This document shows, piece after piece, positions 31,545 through 43,195 of a stretch of 64,000 nucleotides of DNA. The position numbers and the translations under genes are program-made. A model generated the notes under the pieces. That model was given only the letters and a program-made list of their open reading frames with translations. It was not told where the DNA came from and searched no databases. The stretch is from Topomyia yanbarensis (Eukaryota > Arthropoda > Insecta > Diptera > Culicidae): NCBI RefSeq assembly GCF_030247195.1, contig NC_080671.1:13962843-14026842 (forward strand), written 5' to 3'. Numbering within the stretch: position 1 is the first letter of the stretch; every line of letters starts with the position of its first letter.

Positions 31545-32345
31545 CGGGGAGCAGAACGAAAAAAATGGCGAAAGTTATGAGTCCCAGGAAACCCCTGGTG
31601 AAGAAATTTTTGAAAAAAATTGGAACCGGGCTTCACAGTTTAAAACCAAAGTTTGTATAAAGAAGTAGAGGTGTTCAAGAGGCAAGATATCAATGAAAAT
31701 GGTCATCTTAAATTTTCGCATAAAGTCTTACATAAAATGCTTATTACATCGAAAAAGTAATCTATGCAAGTTTTTAGCGCAATCGGACATCACTAAGGTG
31801 GTGCGGCGTTTCAATATTGTTTTCATAATATAAGAAAAAATCCAAAAGGGGGAGTACATGAAATGTTGAAAATCGAAAAAAAATTGTCGAAATATGTCTA
31901 AAAATAGCATGAAACAGCAGCATCTAGTCTCAAAACAAACGAAAACCACTGAAAACGAATTATAATTTTTTTTAGATCCAAGGAATTTTTGAAAAAATGA
32001 TTCGAAAATTGAAAATTTTACTGTAATGCCCTACGATTGAAAAATAATTTTGCATCGAAGGCTTGGTAGCAGCACAAATAAAAAGATGGCAGGGATTTGG
32101 GGTTCCAACAAAATCACCGTGAAGGAATTTTTGAAAAAAAAAAAAAATGGAACGGGACTTCACCAAAGTTTTGTGAAATTTTTGAAAATTGGCATCTTTC
32201 AAAAGAACATGGACATTTTTGACGTATTGGGCTTGGGAGCAGAACAAATAAAAAGATGGCGGAGATTTACGGTTCCAACTAAATCACCGTGGAGAAATTT
32301 TTGAAAAAAAAATTGGAACGGGACTTCACAGTTTATATTTATTGA
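31545..32345 (+). repeat. Diverged direct repeats of about 170 bp
   Basis: A unit reading 'gcagaacaaataaaaagatggc ... ggttccaac.aaatcaccgtg.a.gaatttttgaaaaaaa.tggaacgggacttca' occurs near 32066 and 32234, about 169 bp apart. A more distant copy lies near 31549-31645. The central region between the first and the other two is too diverged to call. Confidence 0.7.
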
Positions 32346-33377
32346 CCACTTGGAACAAACCACGATTTGTCTTTTCGAAATTGATTTTTTTCTACATGAA
32401 CCAAACATCGTAGTTTAACACAGCTTTTTAATGTTTTGATAGCACGTTAAAGTCAAAATTTTATCGAGGATACGCATTTCTCAGAATTCGCAAATAAAAG
32501 ATACAATTTCCCGAAATTCTCCAGTTTTCTATCATTTAGATAATTCAGTGACAAGCCGGCCAGCTGACCCATAAGACAGCAATTGTGTGCAGATTTTTAA
32601 CAATTTTTTTATACTGAAATATATCTAAATTTTTCAAAAGCTGCGTCTTTCCCTTCTTTTCCAAAAATCACGTAAAACGGCTGCATTTTGATTAATTTCC
32701 GCAATCATAACTAATAAGTGTCTTCTTGCAGATCTATGAGTAGAAACGGTCGAACAAACGCCAGTGGTTGAACTGGAAGGGCGATATTCTATTTCGAAAT
32801 CTTTACTTCAACCGTATTACTGGTTTTTCGCGACATTATATACAATATGTAAATATCATAACTGCTTGGCTGAGTATAATCGTTTGACAGTCTTACCTTT
32901 GCTGAGTTGCTTTAGTGTCACATTTGTTAATTTTTAACGCAACAAGAACAACAGTCAATTTTATTTTCAAGATTTTATAATGTCAAAAAACAAAATCAGC
33001 GCATTGAAATTGCTTGAAAAAACTTATTTGGTCAACAAAATAAAAAATTGTTGAGTCGCCCTAATAAACAGTTAATTTTATTTAATATATTTTCCGATGT
33101 CAATAATGTATTCAACTTACCAAAACTACTTGAAACCACCATTAGAAAGTGGCGATTGTGGTCTACAATCTCTTCTATACCGGGCCACACTGTGGTATGC
33201 GGTGTGACCTGTTCTCAATCCATATTAATTTGATTTCTAAATATCGTTTATCAAATACACATAAAGGTGAATCTAGAAATACATCTAGTTTAGCATTCCA
33301 AATCTTTGTTTTGAGTTATTTACATGTCTGGAGGTAATATACTTCGCTTTGTTTGAGCTTCAACAAACACTTCGGTC

Positions 33378-33440
33378 GCGTTAGGGGACAACACTTCATA
33401 TGCGACCGTTTGTGTTCATTTTGGTGTTGTCCCCTAACGC
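33378..33440. repeat. 17-bp perfect inverted repeat (hairpin-capable)
   Basis: GCGTTAGGGGACAACAC (33378-33394) and GTGTTGTCCCCTAACGC (33424-33440) are separated by 29 bases. Both arms are copies of the recurring motif of this region. Confidence 0.85.
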
Positions 33441-34268
33441 AGCGTTTGCAACGGTCGTGAAAAAAAATTCATGAAAGCACGAAAATCTAAGTATACAGTA
33501 TTGTTTTGTGACTATCGATGATCAAATTCCTAGAACAAATGGATGCTCTAAAGTTTGAGATAGAGCAGATTTTTTGATAAATACAAGTGTAGGTTGGAAA
33601 ATCAATATTTTGCTCTGTTGTCCCCTAACGCGAAATTTTCACCTCTCAGAATGAAATGACAACCTGAAAAATATCGAACCCATAACATTAACGTTGTGTT
33701 AGGACTTTTAAAGTATGCAATTAAGTGTTTTGAGCGTACATCGTAGGATTTTTCAAACGACAAGCTGTAAACAGTTGCATAATGCGTGCAAACGTTGTCC
33801 CCTAACGCTGGAATGTGTTTGTACTATTGCTTGCCATGTTAAACATATTTCATCATGAGTATAAAAATATTACAGCTTGATTATTGACGTGGAAGTGGAC
33901 TTTCTTTATTTCTTACATTTGCTCCATTTTATGGGCACATTGTTGTATTAAATTAAATTAGGTTCTTTTAGTTCATATTGTCCCCAATATTGTTCTAGTA
34001 ATAAGCGTAAAAAATCCGCGCGCATGTCATCGGTTGTATATTCGACATATAAAATTAGTCGCTTCGGGTATTTCGATAGTGCCTATTTTACATCGGTTGA
34101 AATGCGCTTCAGTTAACATAACAGCGCGCGCGAATAATGATAATATAAGTATCAAAACCTTATTCAAACGTTCGCGGAGAAGAAAACCAATACATAATTT
34201 TCATTTTATTTGTTATAATAATAATAATAGTACAGTTAATGCACAATAAATAATACTTGTATCACGGA

Positions 34269-35287
34269 GGCGGTGGTCAGCTATTTTCGTCCGCGTCCCT
34301 TATCACCTATTTTGTAAGGTGACTCATCAACAGTGCTATCTTTGAAAATGAACTACCTTGATTATTCAACTAATTTTTCCGATCTTATTTTATTGCAAAT
34401 AATTATATTATTATTCATTATATTCAGAATTGCACATAGTATGTCGTATGTAATTTTAAATGTTCTTTGATTTGATGGCATTGCAAGGGAACACGTATCT
34501 GCCGGTTGATGCCAATCTAGCTGACATCTCTTTGGACTAAGCAAACTAATTTATTTCTTTGTTTAGTGTTTATTTGACCAAATAGGGAACTAATCCACTG
34601 GGCATTTAATGTGCGTGAGGAATACGCATGGTATTGTCTGAGTGAAAAAAATGGGAATTGATAGTTTCTCGAGAAGAATCAGAAGCCAGCTACCAATTCG
34701 CAGCAGTTATACCAGCACGAAGAACATGCGTTTTATTGTTATATTCATTGGCTCACTTTTAGGCCAATAAATCAATTAAATTAAATCAATAATTTATGGT
34801 CCATTTTATATTGTCGACAACACTCCCGACAGCCGGCTGTCCGGAGTTCAAGTTGTTTTCGATGAAACAAATTCTCGATAAACGGTTATCCAGAGGTTAA
34901 ACACTTTCGCATCGCGAACATTTACGTATCCTAGTCAATAAACTATTCAAACTTCCTATGCACGAAAATAAATTCTCAGTCGCATCGCTTGCTTGAGGCG
35001 AATCCTGACTAACAACCCACCCACTACCCAATCCGTGGTACTTATGAGAGTGTCACTGAGTCGGGGCCTTCCGTTAAGTAAGTACCACATTAACACTTCC
35101 TTTCTCATATCCCAAGCTACGGTAAAGATGGTCGTGGCCAGCAATGGTGGTTCTCAGGCGAAATTCTCGCTTGGACTGGATCAATCGTTATTCCCAAACA
35201 ATGCTCCTCAAGTAGTCTGGCTGGAAATGAGGGTCATCAGTCTGCAATCTACGAAGTATACCGTGCTTACGCAACGCAACGCAACGC
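34269..35287 (+). mobile_element. 1-kb retroposon insertion with (CAACG)n tail and 24-bp TSD
   Basis: A perfect 24-bp duplication (beginning AATAAATAATACTTG) lies at 34245-34268 and 35288-35311. The insertion ends in CAACGCAACGCAACGCAA. Its last ~350 bp (from about 34941) is homologous to 14889-15202. It also contains copy 2 of a dispersed repeat (34563-34773). The 99-codon frame at 34993-35292 is not conserved in the other copy. It is most simply a longer copy of the same element truncated less at the 5' end. Confidence 0.75.
34563..34773 (+). repeat. Dispersed repeat, copy 2
   Basis: Homologous to 30279-30513 and starting at the same base. It lies inside the 34269-35287 insertion, so it is either part of that element or an older insertion carried with it. 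Confidence 0.75.
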
Positions 35288-35607
35288 AATAAATAATACT
35301 TGTATCACGGAATCTTTAATGACATAGACATTATCATATCTGTTTCAATAAATGTCTCGAGACAGTAAAGGTAATCGTTTTTCATTATATTGTATTATTC
35401 TTGGAGTATGTTTCATCGGAATAAAGAAGGGATAATAAAAAATTTCACATGCCGTTTGATTCAATTAAACATAGGCTACACACCCGACTGTCGGCTGTCC
35501 GGAGCTTGTTGCTTATGTTAAGTTGTATTTTTGCAAACCGAGCTATTTCAAATTAATTAAACAAACGATAAATCTGTCATAATTCTCGGCAGCCGGCTGC
35601 CCAGAGC
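34826..35607. repeat. Three copies of a CAGCCGGCTG-centred motif
   Basis: CGACAGCCGGCTGTCCGGAG occurs at about 34827-34846, with variants at about 35485-35504 (CGACTGTCGGCTGTCCGGAG) and 35586-35605 (CGGCAGCCGGCTGCCCAGAG). The core is palindromic. The copies lie on both sides of the retroposon end, so they are not all inside it. Confidence 0.6.
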
Positions 35608-36850
35608 AATAAACACCTGCGAATTGCACAGATCGTATCAGTTATCAAGGTGAATCGAGATTTGTGTAACCCTTAACCCCATCCTAGTAACAAAACCTCC
35701 TTCCCGTGGCAAACGTGTAGATGCACGGTCGCCACAACAACGTTTGTTACACTAACATTCCTTTCCTTCCCCGATGACTGTAAGCACGTGGTCGGCGCCG
35801 TGTTTGACAAAGTATAGAACTCTCGAAACGTTCACATTGAGGATGGATAGCTACTCCCAGGTCCCATTCGTTGATTCTCTACGCAATTTCGCTTCTTATG
35901 GTCAATCACGGAGTAGCAATCACGAATTATTCGGTCATCATGCTCATGCTTAATTGCTACCCTGTTAAATTATTTGTCGATCGAGATAGTTCCTACTTAG
36001 GTACTCTTAAAAAAAAATTAAAAATCTTTTCCCGGGATTCCTTATTTTACAATAACATCGTTTACCTGCTTTATATAATAGTCTTCAAAAAGAATATTTT
36101 TTAAATTTAATTAATTTCTATTCTGTAGGAAAAGAGTTCTGGTAGTAATTTTAGTTGTAATTTTCGCCCTCTATTAGAAACTAATTTTAAAGAAAAAGGC
36201 ATCATAGGCATAGGTTGTCATGAATAGGGCAGTAATCGATATATTTACAAACAGTCACAAAAACAAAAACAGAAAATGTTCAGGATAAAAACGGCTTTAG
36301 TTTTTTTTCTGGTTGGTATAAATGGTTGTCAGTAGTGATCGTAGCATTTCGTGAAATAGTGAAAACTCCCACAAAGAGCGAACTTCATCAAATTAATAAT
36401 CGATTATCGAAAACCCTTCTAATAATCACACGCCACTCCACCTCAATCTTACATTTTTGTTTATTCACCCGATCCCACCAATCGTTGACGAAAACTACCC
36501 GAATGCGGTTATGCAACCACACGAAAAGTATCAGTTCTTTATTTAAATTCACTCGCCGCCGCGGCGGCGTTCACCTCTTGTAGGGCACCTCGCCCCGTTG
36601 TTGTTGCGTTGTTGCGAAGGCGAGTGAATGGAGCAAAACGCGCGAAATCAAGTTTTTCTTTCTGTATTTCAACTTTCCTCCTACTCTCCTACTCTCGCGC
36701 GCGTATGTGTGTGCTTACTGGATCCCATTAGGGCAAAGCTTCTCCACCGCAGGTTTCGACCCAGCATCATCATGCAGGGCGGACGAGGAACGAGCTTTCG
36801 TTAAATTTGAACTGTAACGAGCATGTTTTTCTCAATGTTGTTTCATTTTT
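35312..36850. other. Upstream sequence of the host exon; no gene called
   Basis: Mostly AT-rich; GC rises from about 36480 (CGCCGCCGCGGCGGCG near 36552-36567). This could be intron or 5' regulatory sequence of the host gene starting at 36876. No exon with recognisable content. Confidence 0.4.
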
Positions 36851-36875
36851 CTCTCTCTTTTCTTTTCTCTTTTAG
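36851..36875 (+). promoter_or_regulatory. Polypyrimidine tract and 3' splice site
   Basis: A long pyrimidine run (CTCTCTCTTTTCTTTTCTCT) ends in TTTTAG at 36875, followed by G. It is the best acceptor in the region and sets the likely start of the host exon. If it is not used, the exon could start further upstream. Confidence 0.6.
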
Positions 36876-37649
36876 GTTTCCGAGTTCAAATTTTAGGACT
36901 TCAACGACTTTTTTTGCACGCCGGCGTGACGACGCTCCACATCAGTGAAGTTTTTTTGTGAACCAGTCCGGTACTTGGAACTGGAACTCGGTTTGCTACG
37001 GACGTGCAAGGTGCCCGTCAGTGCTTTCGGTGTGCTGGTTTCAACCGAAGGAACCCTATAAAAGTTGTGCGATCCGGTCTATTGTGATGAATTAAATACC
37101 CGCGGGGTCTCTTAAGTGTCGGAAGGAAGATAATGAGCCATAATGGTACAAAGTGATAAAAAATTACTTTACCAAGAGTGAGTAACTTATTAGGAGCAGA
37201 AAATGCCTCGCAGTGTATCCTCTGCGGTGAGTGAGTGAGTGAGCTAAAGATAAAGTGGAAACGAAAGATGATAGAATAGCTTTTCGGGATAGGCGAAGGT
37301 TGAAGATGATAAGAAAGCTATTTGTGGGCCTTTGCACGGTGGAATATAAGGAATGTGATGGTCGAGAAGAAAAAGCCATGGTTCACTAGAAGCGGTAGGA
37401 AAAAGATGTGGTATTTCATTTTATCCATTTAAGTGCCTTTGGACGACCACACTAGAGCGCAAGTGCATGTGTAGTTTTTGTTCAAGTGTCTACGACTCAC
37501 GACAGTAGTGAAATATATATCAAAAGAAAAGAAAGGAATGCCTTTCTAGTGAAGTTAAGTAATTACCGTGCCTTTGAAAACAAAAAGCTGAGCGACGGGA
37601 ACGTCGTCCAACACATTCCGCACCGATCCCATACAGCATTCTCGTAGTC
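36876..37649 (+). other. Probable 5' untranslated part of the host exon
   Basis: Lies between the acceptor at 36875 and the start codon at 37650. The main frame has a TGA near 37575 and no in-frame ATG between it and 37650. Shorter upstream ATGs exist, which could lower translation. Confidence 0.5.
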
Positions 37650-38660
37650 ATGTCAACAAATAGTAATAACCTTAAACTATCTGGAAACATAATCGGTCTG
37701 ACAAGCAACAAACAGCCCCAACTACAGAAAACCAAATTGAAACAACCACCGCCAGCAGCGGTCCCATCGAACGCCCAGCCAAGCACGGCAGTTACAGGTC
37801 CACCGACAGTGAACGGTGGGACGAAATCAGTTCAAACGCAACTAGCACAGCAGAAACAAGTGTCCCAGCAGTCGCAGCAATCGGGTTCACAGATTCCGCC
37901 TCGATATCAGCCACCTCCACAACCTCCAGGAGGTATCCTTAAACACATTAACCACAACGGAGGTGCGCCGCCATTGGCCAGGTCATCGACCGTTCCTATC
38001 ATAGCATATCCGACCGACCTAAACGGAATCACACACCATCATCTTAAATTTCCCCCAGAAATCCCTAAATCAAGTGGTCTATTCATTCCGGAAAACCTTA
38101 AACACCAATTGAACCCGTCCCGGCTCGCAGTACCACGATCCCATATTCGATTTTCGAACCAACATCAGCAGCTAGCCCCGAGTACACATAAACCAAATCA
38201 TCTCCAGCAACCATCACACCATTTACCGCCTCCACACAATCGGCTCAGTTCCGAATCTTCCTCCGAAGATCAGACAACCACTAGCTCAACGCGATCCCTC
38301 CAGCATCACTTGAATCCCAAACAACAACAGCCATCCCCTCAACCCAATCAACAAACGTCCCAAACGCAGGGTCACATTCAGCAAACTACTGCGATTATAC
38401 ACCATCATCAACCTCCCAGTCAGCAGGCACCACCAATTCCACCTCCCGCTGCGACCAACGCCCAACATCAGCAACACCCAAATCAACATCACAAGCAGCA
38501 GCAACAACACCAACAGCAACAACTACAGCAACAACAACATCAGCAGCAGCAGCAGGAGATGCTTAAATTCGTCCGGAAGGCGGAGTCGGAGACTTCGTCG
38601 ACACCAACCTCGTCCAGCGGTGGTCGGATATCGTCGATCGAGCAGAGTCGACACTTTCAG
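37650..38660 (+). CDS. First coding exon of an unrecognised Gln/Pro-rich host protein
   Basis: The frame opens at ATG 37650, the first in-frame ATG after an upstream stop, and is open for 337 codons to a strong donor CAG|GTAGGT at 38660/38661, giving a phase 0 exon end. The five codons past the donor and the TAG there are intronic. The protein is low in complexity: Pro/Gln-rich from about residue 27, a PPGGILKH stretch near 92, Ser-rich near 190-210, His/Gln-rich after that, and a poly-Gln tract interrupted by His and Leu near residues 280-305. More ordered-looking segments are LPTDLNG-like YPTDLNGITHHHLKFPPEIP, SGLFIPENLKHQLNPSRLAV, and the exon end MLKFVRKAESETSS...ISSIEQSRHFQ. No catalytic domain or signal peptide is visible. 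Such disordered N-termini occur in transcription and cytoskeletal regulators, but I do not recognise the gene. The coding periodicity and splice site make it very likely real. Confidence 0.8.
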
Positions 38661-38666
38661 GTAGGT
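38661..38666 (+). promoter_or_regulatory. 5' splice site of the host exon
   Basis: CAG|GTAGGT is a near-consensus donor. Reading through it meets a stop after five codons, as expected for an intron. Confidence 0.75.
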
Positions 38667-40694
38667 GCCCTAACGTAGGAAACAGGTTTTAAAATCCCTC
38701 CCGGAGCTGTGCTCTACAACTTGCCGCAACTTGAGTCAAGTGTGGCCAATAATGTGGGCAAATGCAGAATAATAATAATAACAAAAAAAAAGTCCGAATA
38801 GTTATGCTGCGGATCTTTCACTTTAACCGCGGCCGGTGTCTGGCGTGCGAATTTTGCTGTGTGAATGACCACTGGTGGACGGCGTGACTCAAGAGTTAGC
38901 GGTTCAGTCAACCGAATCTCCGCCTAGTAGTGGCGGCGGTCCGCTCTATGGTGGTGGTCATTGATCGGGGCAGCATCCACTCGTACATAATACACACACA
39001 CACATACACACGTATTGTGCAGTGACCAAAGCGAAGGTGAAAGTTTTGACCTTATTCTCCGGGGTGCTGTCTCACCTCGCCCGTTCGCACATCGTGTGAT
39101 AATTGTGTGCGGTTGATAGTGATTTCTGTTTGTTTTGGACATAATTTGATGCAGTATGTTTGTGTGATTGGGAACAATTTTCACTTTTGTTTATGAATAA
39201 ATTGAGTGATGTTGAGCCGGATTCCACGTTTGATCGCCGCTTGTTGTGGCTGAATGAAAATTTATACCGGAAGGAATATCAATTGTTTATGTCGTAGATC
39301 GATAATTTGGAAATTGATCTGTTTACAGCTAGGATTTGTTCATTTTTATTTTTGTTTCACTGCATTGTGAATATGTAAGTGGAGTTGGCATTGAAGTAAA
39401 TACGGGAAAAAGTTATCGTGAAAGTAGCTAAAATATGTTGCAAAACTATCCTATAGTTGGTCGCAAAACTACGCTAAGTACAGATTGTTCGGTAAAAAGG
39501 CAAAGATTAGATTAGTAATTGACAAATCTTGTGACGGTACAGTATGAAAAGTTGGTCAAAGGAAATCATCTTGGGAGTATGGCGTTTAGCCATGGAGTGT
39601 TTTAAACAAGTTTCTAAACTGTTTTTGACTTTAACGTATCAAATGTTATGAATTGCGTCTCGTCAACGTCTCATCAGAACCTGCACTTGACTTAGGTACC
39701 AGATTGACCAGATGGAAACATTATTTGTATCCGAGGCAATTTTTGAAATTTAAAAATTGAATTTGCATGTTTGAGGTAAAATTGCAAAAGGCGAAAAGTC
39801 GAGATTTTGGAATATTGTCTGAAAATCAGTTTTTGTTGTATTTATAGAAGCCATACATACTTTCAAATTTAACACAAAATTGGTGCACATGTTTTCGACA
39901 GATTAGTGCAAATATTGTATAAATCCGTTCAGTTCAATGGAAGTTATTTACGTTCAAAAACTATCACTCCTGTTTCTTTCCAAATTTTCTCACTTCAAAA
40001 AATCAACCTGAGTGTGCTGAGACTGTTTTTTTGTAAGCTAAAAGGGGTATTATAAAAATTGTCGTTTTCTGTCTGTCTCTGATACACCACGAACGGTTTT
40101 CTAAGTATTTGAACTTTTATTTGTGTTATCGATAATAATAATAATCATTCAGTGAGATAAAAAAATCAGAAAAATAAACAAAAGTGAAGGGACTATTTCG
40201 GTATACATTTCAGTGCTAAATCGAGTGGCGTACTTAGATTTTATATACTATAGTGAAAAAATAAATTAGTAAATAGAAAGAACATTGCCATGCAATGTAA
40301 ATTGTTTCGTTCATTTTACGAACAGAAAAAAATCACGAACGAAAATTTCCCTAATTTTATATAATTATTGTACGTTGCAAGAAAGTTAGCGTCGATAATG
40401 AAACTATTTTTCTTGAATGAAATGAACGTTCTTTTACTAAATGTTTGTATATTGTACGAATAATTTTGGAAAGAGCCAGGCCTGTGCGCAGAAAATTCCT
40501 AAGGGGATTTAATTTTCTTTACATTTCTTTCAAAAGAAAGGTATATAAATACTTAAATTTGAAGATATTTTTCGCGGCCTGGAGGGCCGAGTCTTGTGTG
40601 CCAATCGACTCAGCTCAACAGATGGGGTAAATGTCATCAGAAGGAATATTCGCTGCCTCCTGACTCGCGGTAGTGTCGGATTGGTTTATAGTAG
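38667..40694 (+). other. Start of a long intron; no further exon seen
   Basis: Contains a short CA-rich microsatellite near 38992-39012. The sequence is AT-rich with no recognisable coding block. That this is intron is inferred from the donor at 38661. Confidence 0.5.
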
Positions 40695-40698
40695 TTAA

Positions 40699-41220
40699 AC
40701 CTTTCATGCCCAACGTTTTTTTTTCTAGTGCATGTAAGGTTTCAAACCTATTTTTGCTTGAAAATGGTGGGGTCAAGAAACACAAAAAGCCTTTTTCATA
40801 AAGATAGGTGTTTCCCTCGCAGTGCTAGAAGTTGCTCAATTTTTCCCTTCCAGTGCTCAATACAATTTTCCTAGAACATTTACAATAGTCCAATTGCGTC
40901 GAAAACGTAGCCAAAGACAGTCTAAATTGATGAGTTTTATCAATTTTCATTAATATTGCAACATAAATAAGTTATATGAAAAATTCATTTTCCGTCGTCA
41001 ACGTATACTGTCCCTGGCAGCACTGCTCCATCAGAATCCAATCAGATTAATTGCAATAACTTCTGTTCTAGAGCTGATCCTTGTAACTATTTATACTTAA
41101 ATGAAAAGCAATAATCATATTTATTACCCTTACATGTTTTTGTAAGCAAATCTTGCCTCAATAAAAAGTTATAGCTATTTAAAAACGTTGTTCTCCACAA
41201 ACAACATAGGCATGAATGGG
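40699..41220. mobile_element. piggyBac-type MITE flanked by TTAA
   Basis: TTAA at 40695-40698 and 41221-41224 bracket a 522-bp segment. Its ends are imperfect inverted repeats, ACCTTTCATGCCCAACGT on the left against CCCATTCATGCCTATGTT on the right complement. A TTAA duplication with CCC-type ends fits piggyBac. No transposase frame. Confidence 0.72.
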
Positions 41221-41816
41221 TTAATCCTACCGAATAAACCTAAACCTCTTGTATTTCGCAATCCTCATCCATAAGGGCAACCGAAAGGTGAGACTGCCGT
41301 AACGATTGTGACCTTGCTCTTTATGTTGTGTTCAGGTTTGCTGCAAATCGTTCTTGGCGTTACTTGTTGCTCTTTATCTGCTAGCTGGTGCTGAGACTTC
41401 CACGGCGGCGGTATTTCTCCTGATAGCGAAGCCCAGTTTCGCAAACCATTTATCTGCCAACCACTCCGACGGAAAGATAATCGGCGATGAAATTTCATTA
41501 GACAACTAGATCCTGATTTTCCAAACATCGTGTTCTTCCTCCGTTCATATTTACTGATCCAAGAGAACAGAATCCAGTGTCATGATGAATGGAATGGCTC
41601 TCTTAATTATTTCTGCAAAAGGACGCTTAAAGCTTCTTTGAAAAGAACGTGTCAGATCATCCGGGTGCTGTTTGTAAGCGGGGTATGGTAATAAAACATG
41701 TGGATTCTCCCCACAATGGGCAGCCTTCCAGCATTGCCAATGACATATTCTTCCTATGGACTCACTGCGAACTTGCCGCACCGGGCACTTTGCTACAATG
41801 ATCCGTTCATCTTCGC

Positions 41817-41948
41817 TCACTGGCGCAAGGGTTTATTGAAACAGTCTACCTCGTGATTCAGTAGATCCACACACGAACACTTCAAATTGGTGACCACGCC
41901 GTCGATCTCAACTTTGTGGGCCGGCAGGTAGACACGGTAGTCCTTCAT
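41817..41948 (-). pseudogene. Small coding-like fragment, family unknown
   Basis: A 43-codon frame reads MKDYRVYLPAHKVEIDGVVT and then a Cys-containing stretch (CSCVDLLNHEVDCF). Composition and periodicity look like a real protein fragment, and the frame is open back to a TAG near the ATG. There is no splice-site support. It could be a piece of an old element or a degraded gene. Confidence 0.3.
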
Positions 41949-42539
41949 AAAATACATATCGCCAGTAATGTAGTTTGTTTGCTATAGACAGGAAAACACA
42001 ACTCTGAGCCTGTCTGAACAAACTGTTGAGATATCTGTCACGGCTGAATATTTCGATATTTCGAATTTTGTCACGGCTGAACATTAATATTTCAAATTTT
42101 ACGAGCCCGACGCCAATCAAACAGCATTAGAAATTGAAGCAAGAGACTGAAATAACAGGAGATACTCGAACTTGAAAGACGATTCATGGGATATTAAAAC
42201 AAAAATGTGGTAATCCATTATTGCTCGATGTATTGCTGGATACCTCGGATGTCTTTTAGCAAATAGCAAAAAAGAATGTGTAAACAGTTTTAACAGTAAC
42301 ATATCATGAAAGCATCTCTGCTTCACTTGCTTGCGCTAATTGAAGGATGGCTAATGTTTAGAATATCTAATCTAATGAAATGCACCGTAATCAACGAACT
42401 ACTACTGATCTTGAATAGATACTCTGTCCGTTGCCTTCAAACTCCTAGCGTCAACTGATGTTCACAGTTCAAGATTTGCGGCTGGAATTTCAATAGCAGC
42501 TTATGGATGCGTTATATCGTCCATTTAAATTTAATTTTC

Positions 42540-43195
42540 ATACGTCGACGAACTGAATCGAATGGTATAAGCCACACCTTCGGGACTCGGAAGGAAAGTC
42601 GATTTTTGGAGTGATTGCACTGATTTTCTTTATATGAGAAATACAAAATCTCAATCCATAGCACCAGAAGTACAGCTCCGATGCAAAAGAAATTTGATAG
42701 CAGTCAATAAGGAGACTAAACTTTTCGTTTGAGACTAAAATTGTCGAGTCAGCAGTGACTGAGAAAGAGATAGCTGTTTAATTCTGGCACCATGTCTCTT
42801 CCTCGAATAATTCGGCTTCGTTGTAAGTGATCAAAGTGGTCAAAAAAGGATTAATTGGGCGTTAGTGAGCCAGAATCACAAACCACAGGAGTTTGTAAAA
42901 GGGTTTTATGAATTTTTGTTTCATTTAGATACCATAGTGATACCGGTTTATGAGGGAATTTGATGTGTGACGATACTCTAACCCATATCTCCGGAAGCAA
43001 AGCTCTGATCCAAACACAGTCAATATCAAGCTATGACGATGTTACATCTTGCATTTGAATATAATATTGTTGAAATTGGTGCAGCAATCCCTGGGGAAAA
43101 TTAGTTAGATTGTTTGACATACAGACACATACTCACATTTTCCGATCTCGACGAACTAAATCGTGCGATTGTATAGCCTTTCTATATGAAAAATG
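42540..43195. repeat. Two diverged copies of a dispersed repeat end
   Basis: CGTCGACGAACTGAATCGAATGGTATAAG (split here by eye: GTCGACGAACTGAATCG near 42544) and TCTCGACGAACTAAATCG near 43147 are followed in both cases by TTTCTTTATATGAGAAAT- or CCTTTCTATATGAAAAAT-like strings. The same kind of sequence is a common mosquito repeat in my memory, but the family name is not certain. Confidence 0.45.

Larger units (their letters stand above)
30949..33808. repeat. Cluster of a recurring TTGTCCCCTAACGC motif
   Basis: The string GTGTTGTCCCCTAACGC occurs exactly at 31118-31134 and 33424-33440, and inverted at 33378-33394. Close variants lie at 30949-30964 (one change in the core), 33616-33631 and 33793-33808. 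The copy at 31118 and the inverted copy at 33378 also share the preceding GAA and a GCAT string, so they could be the ends of a ~2.28-kb element. No transposase frame lies between them. Confidence 0.7.
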
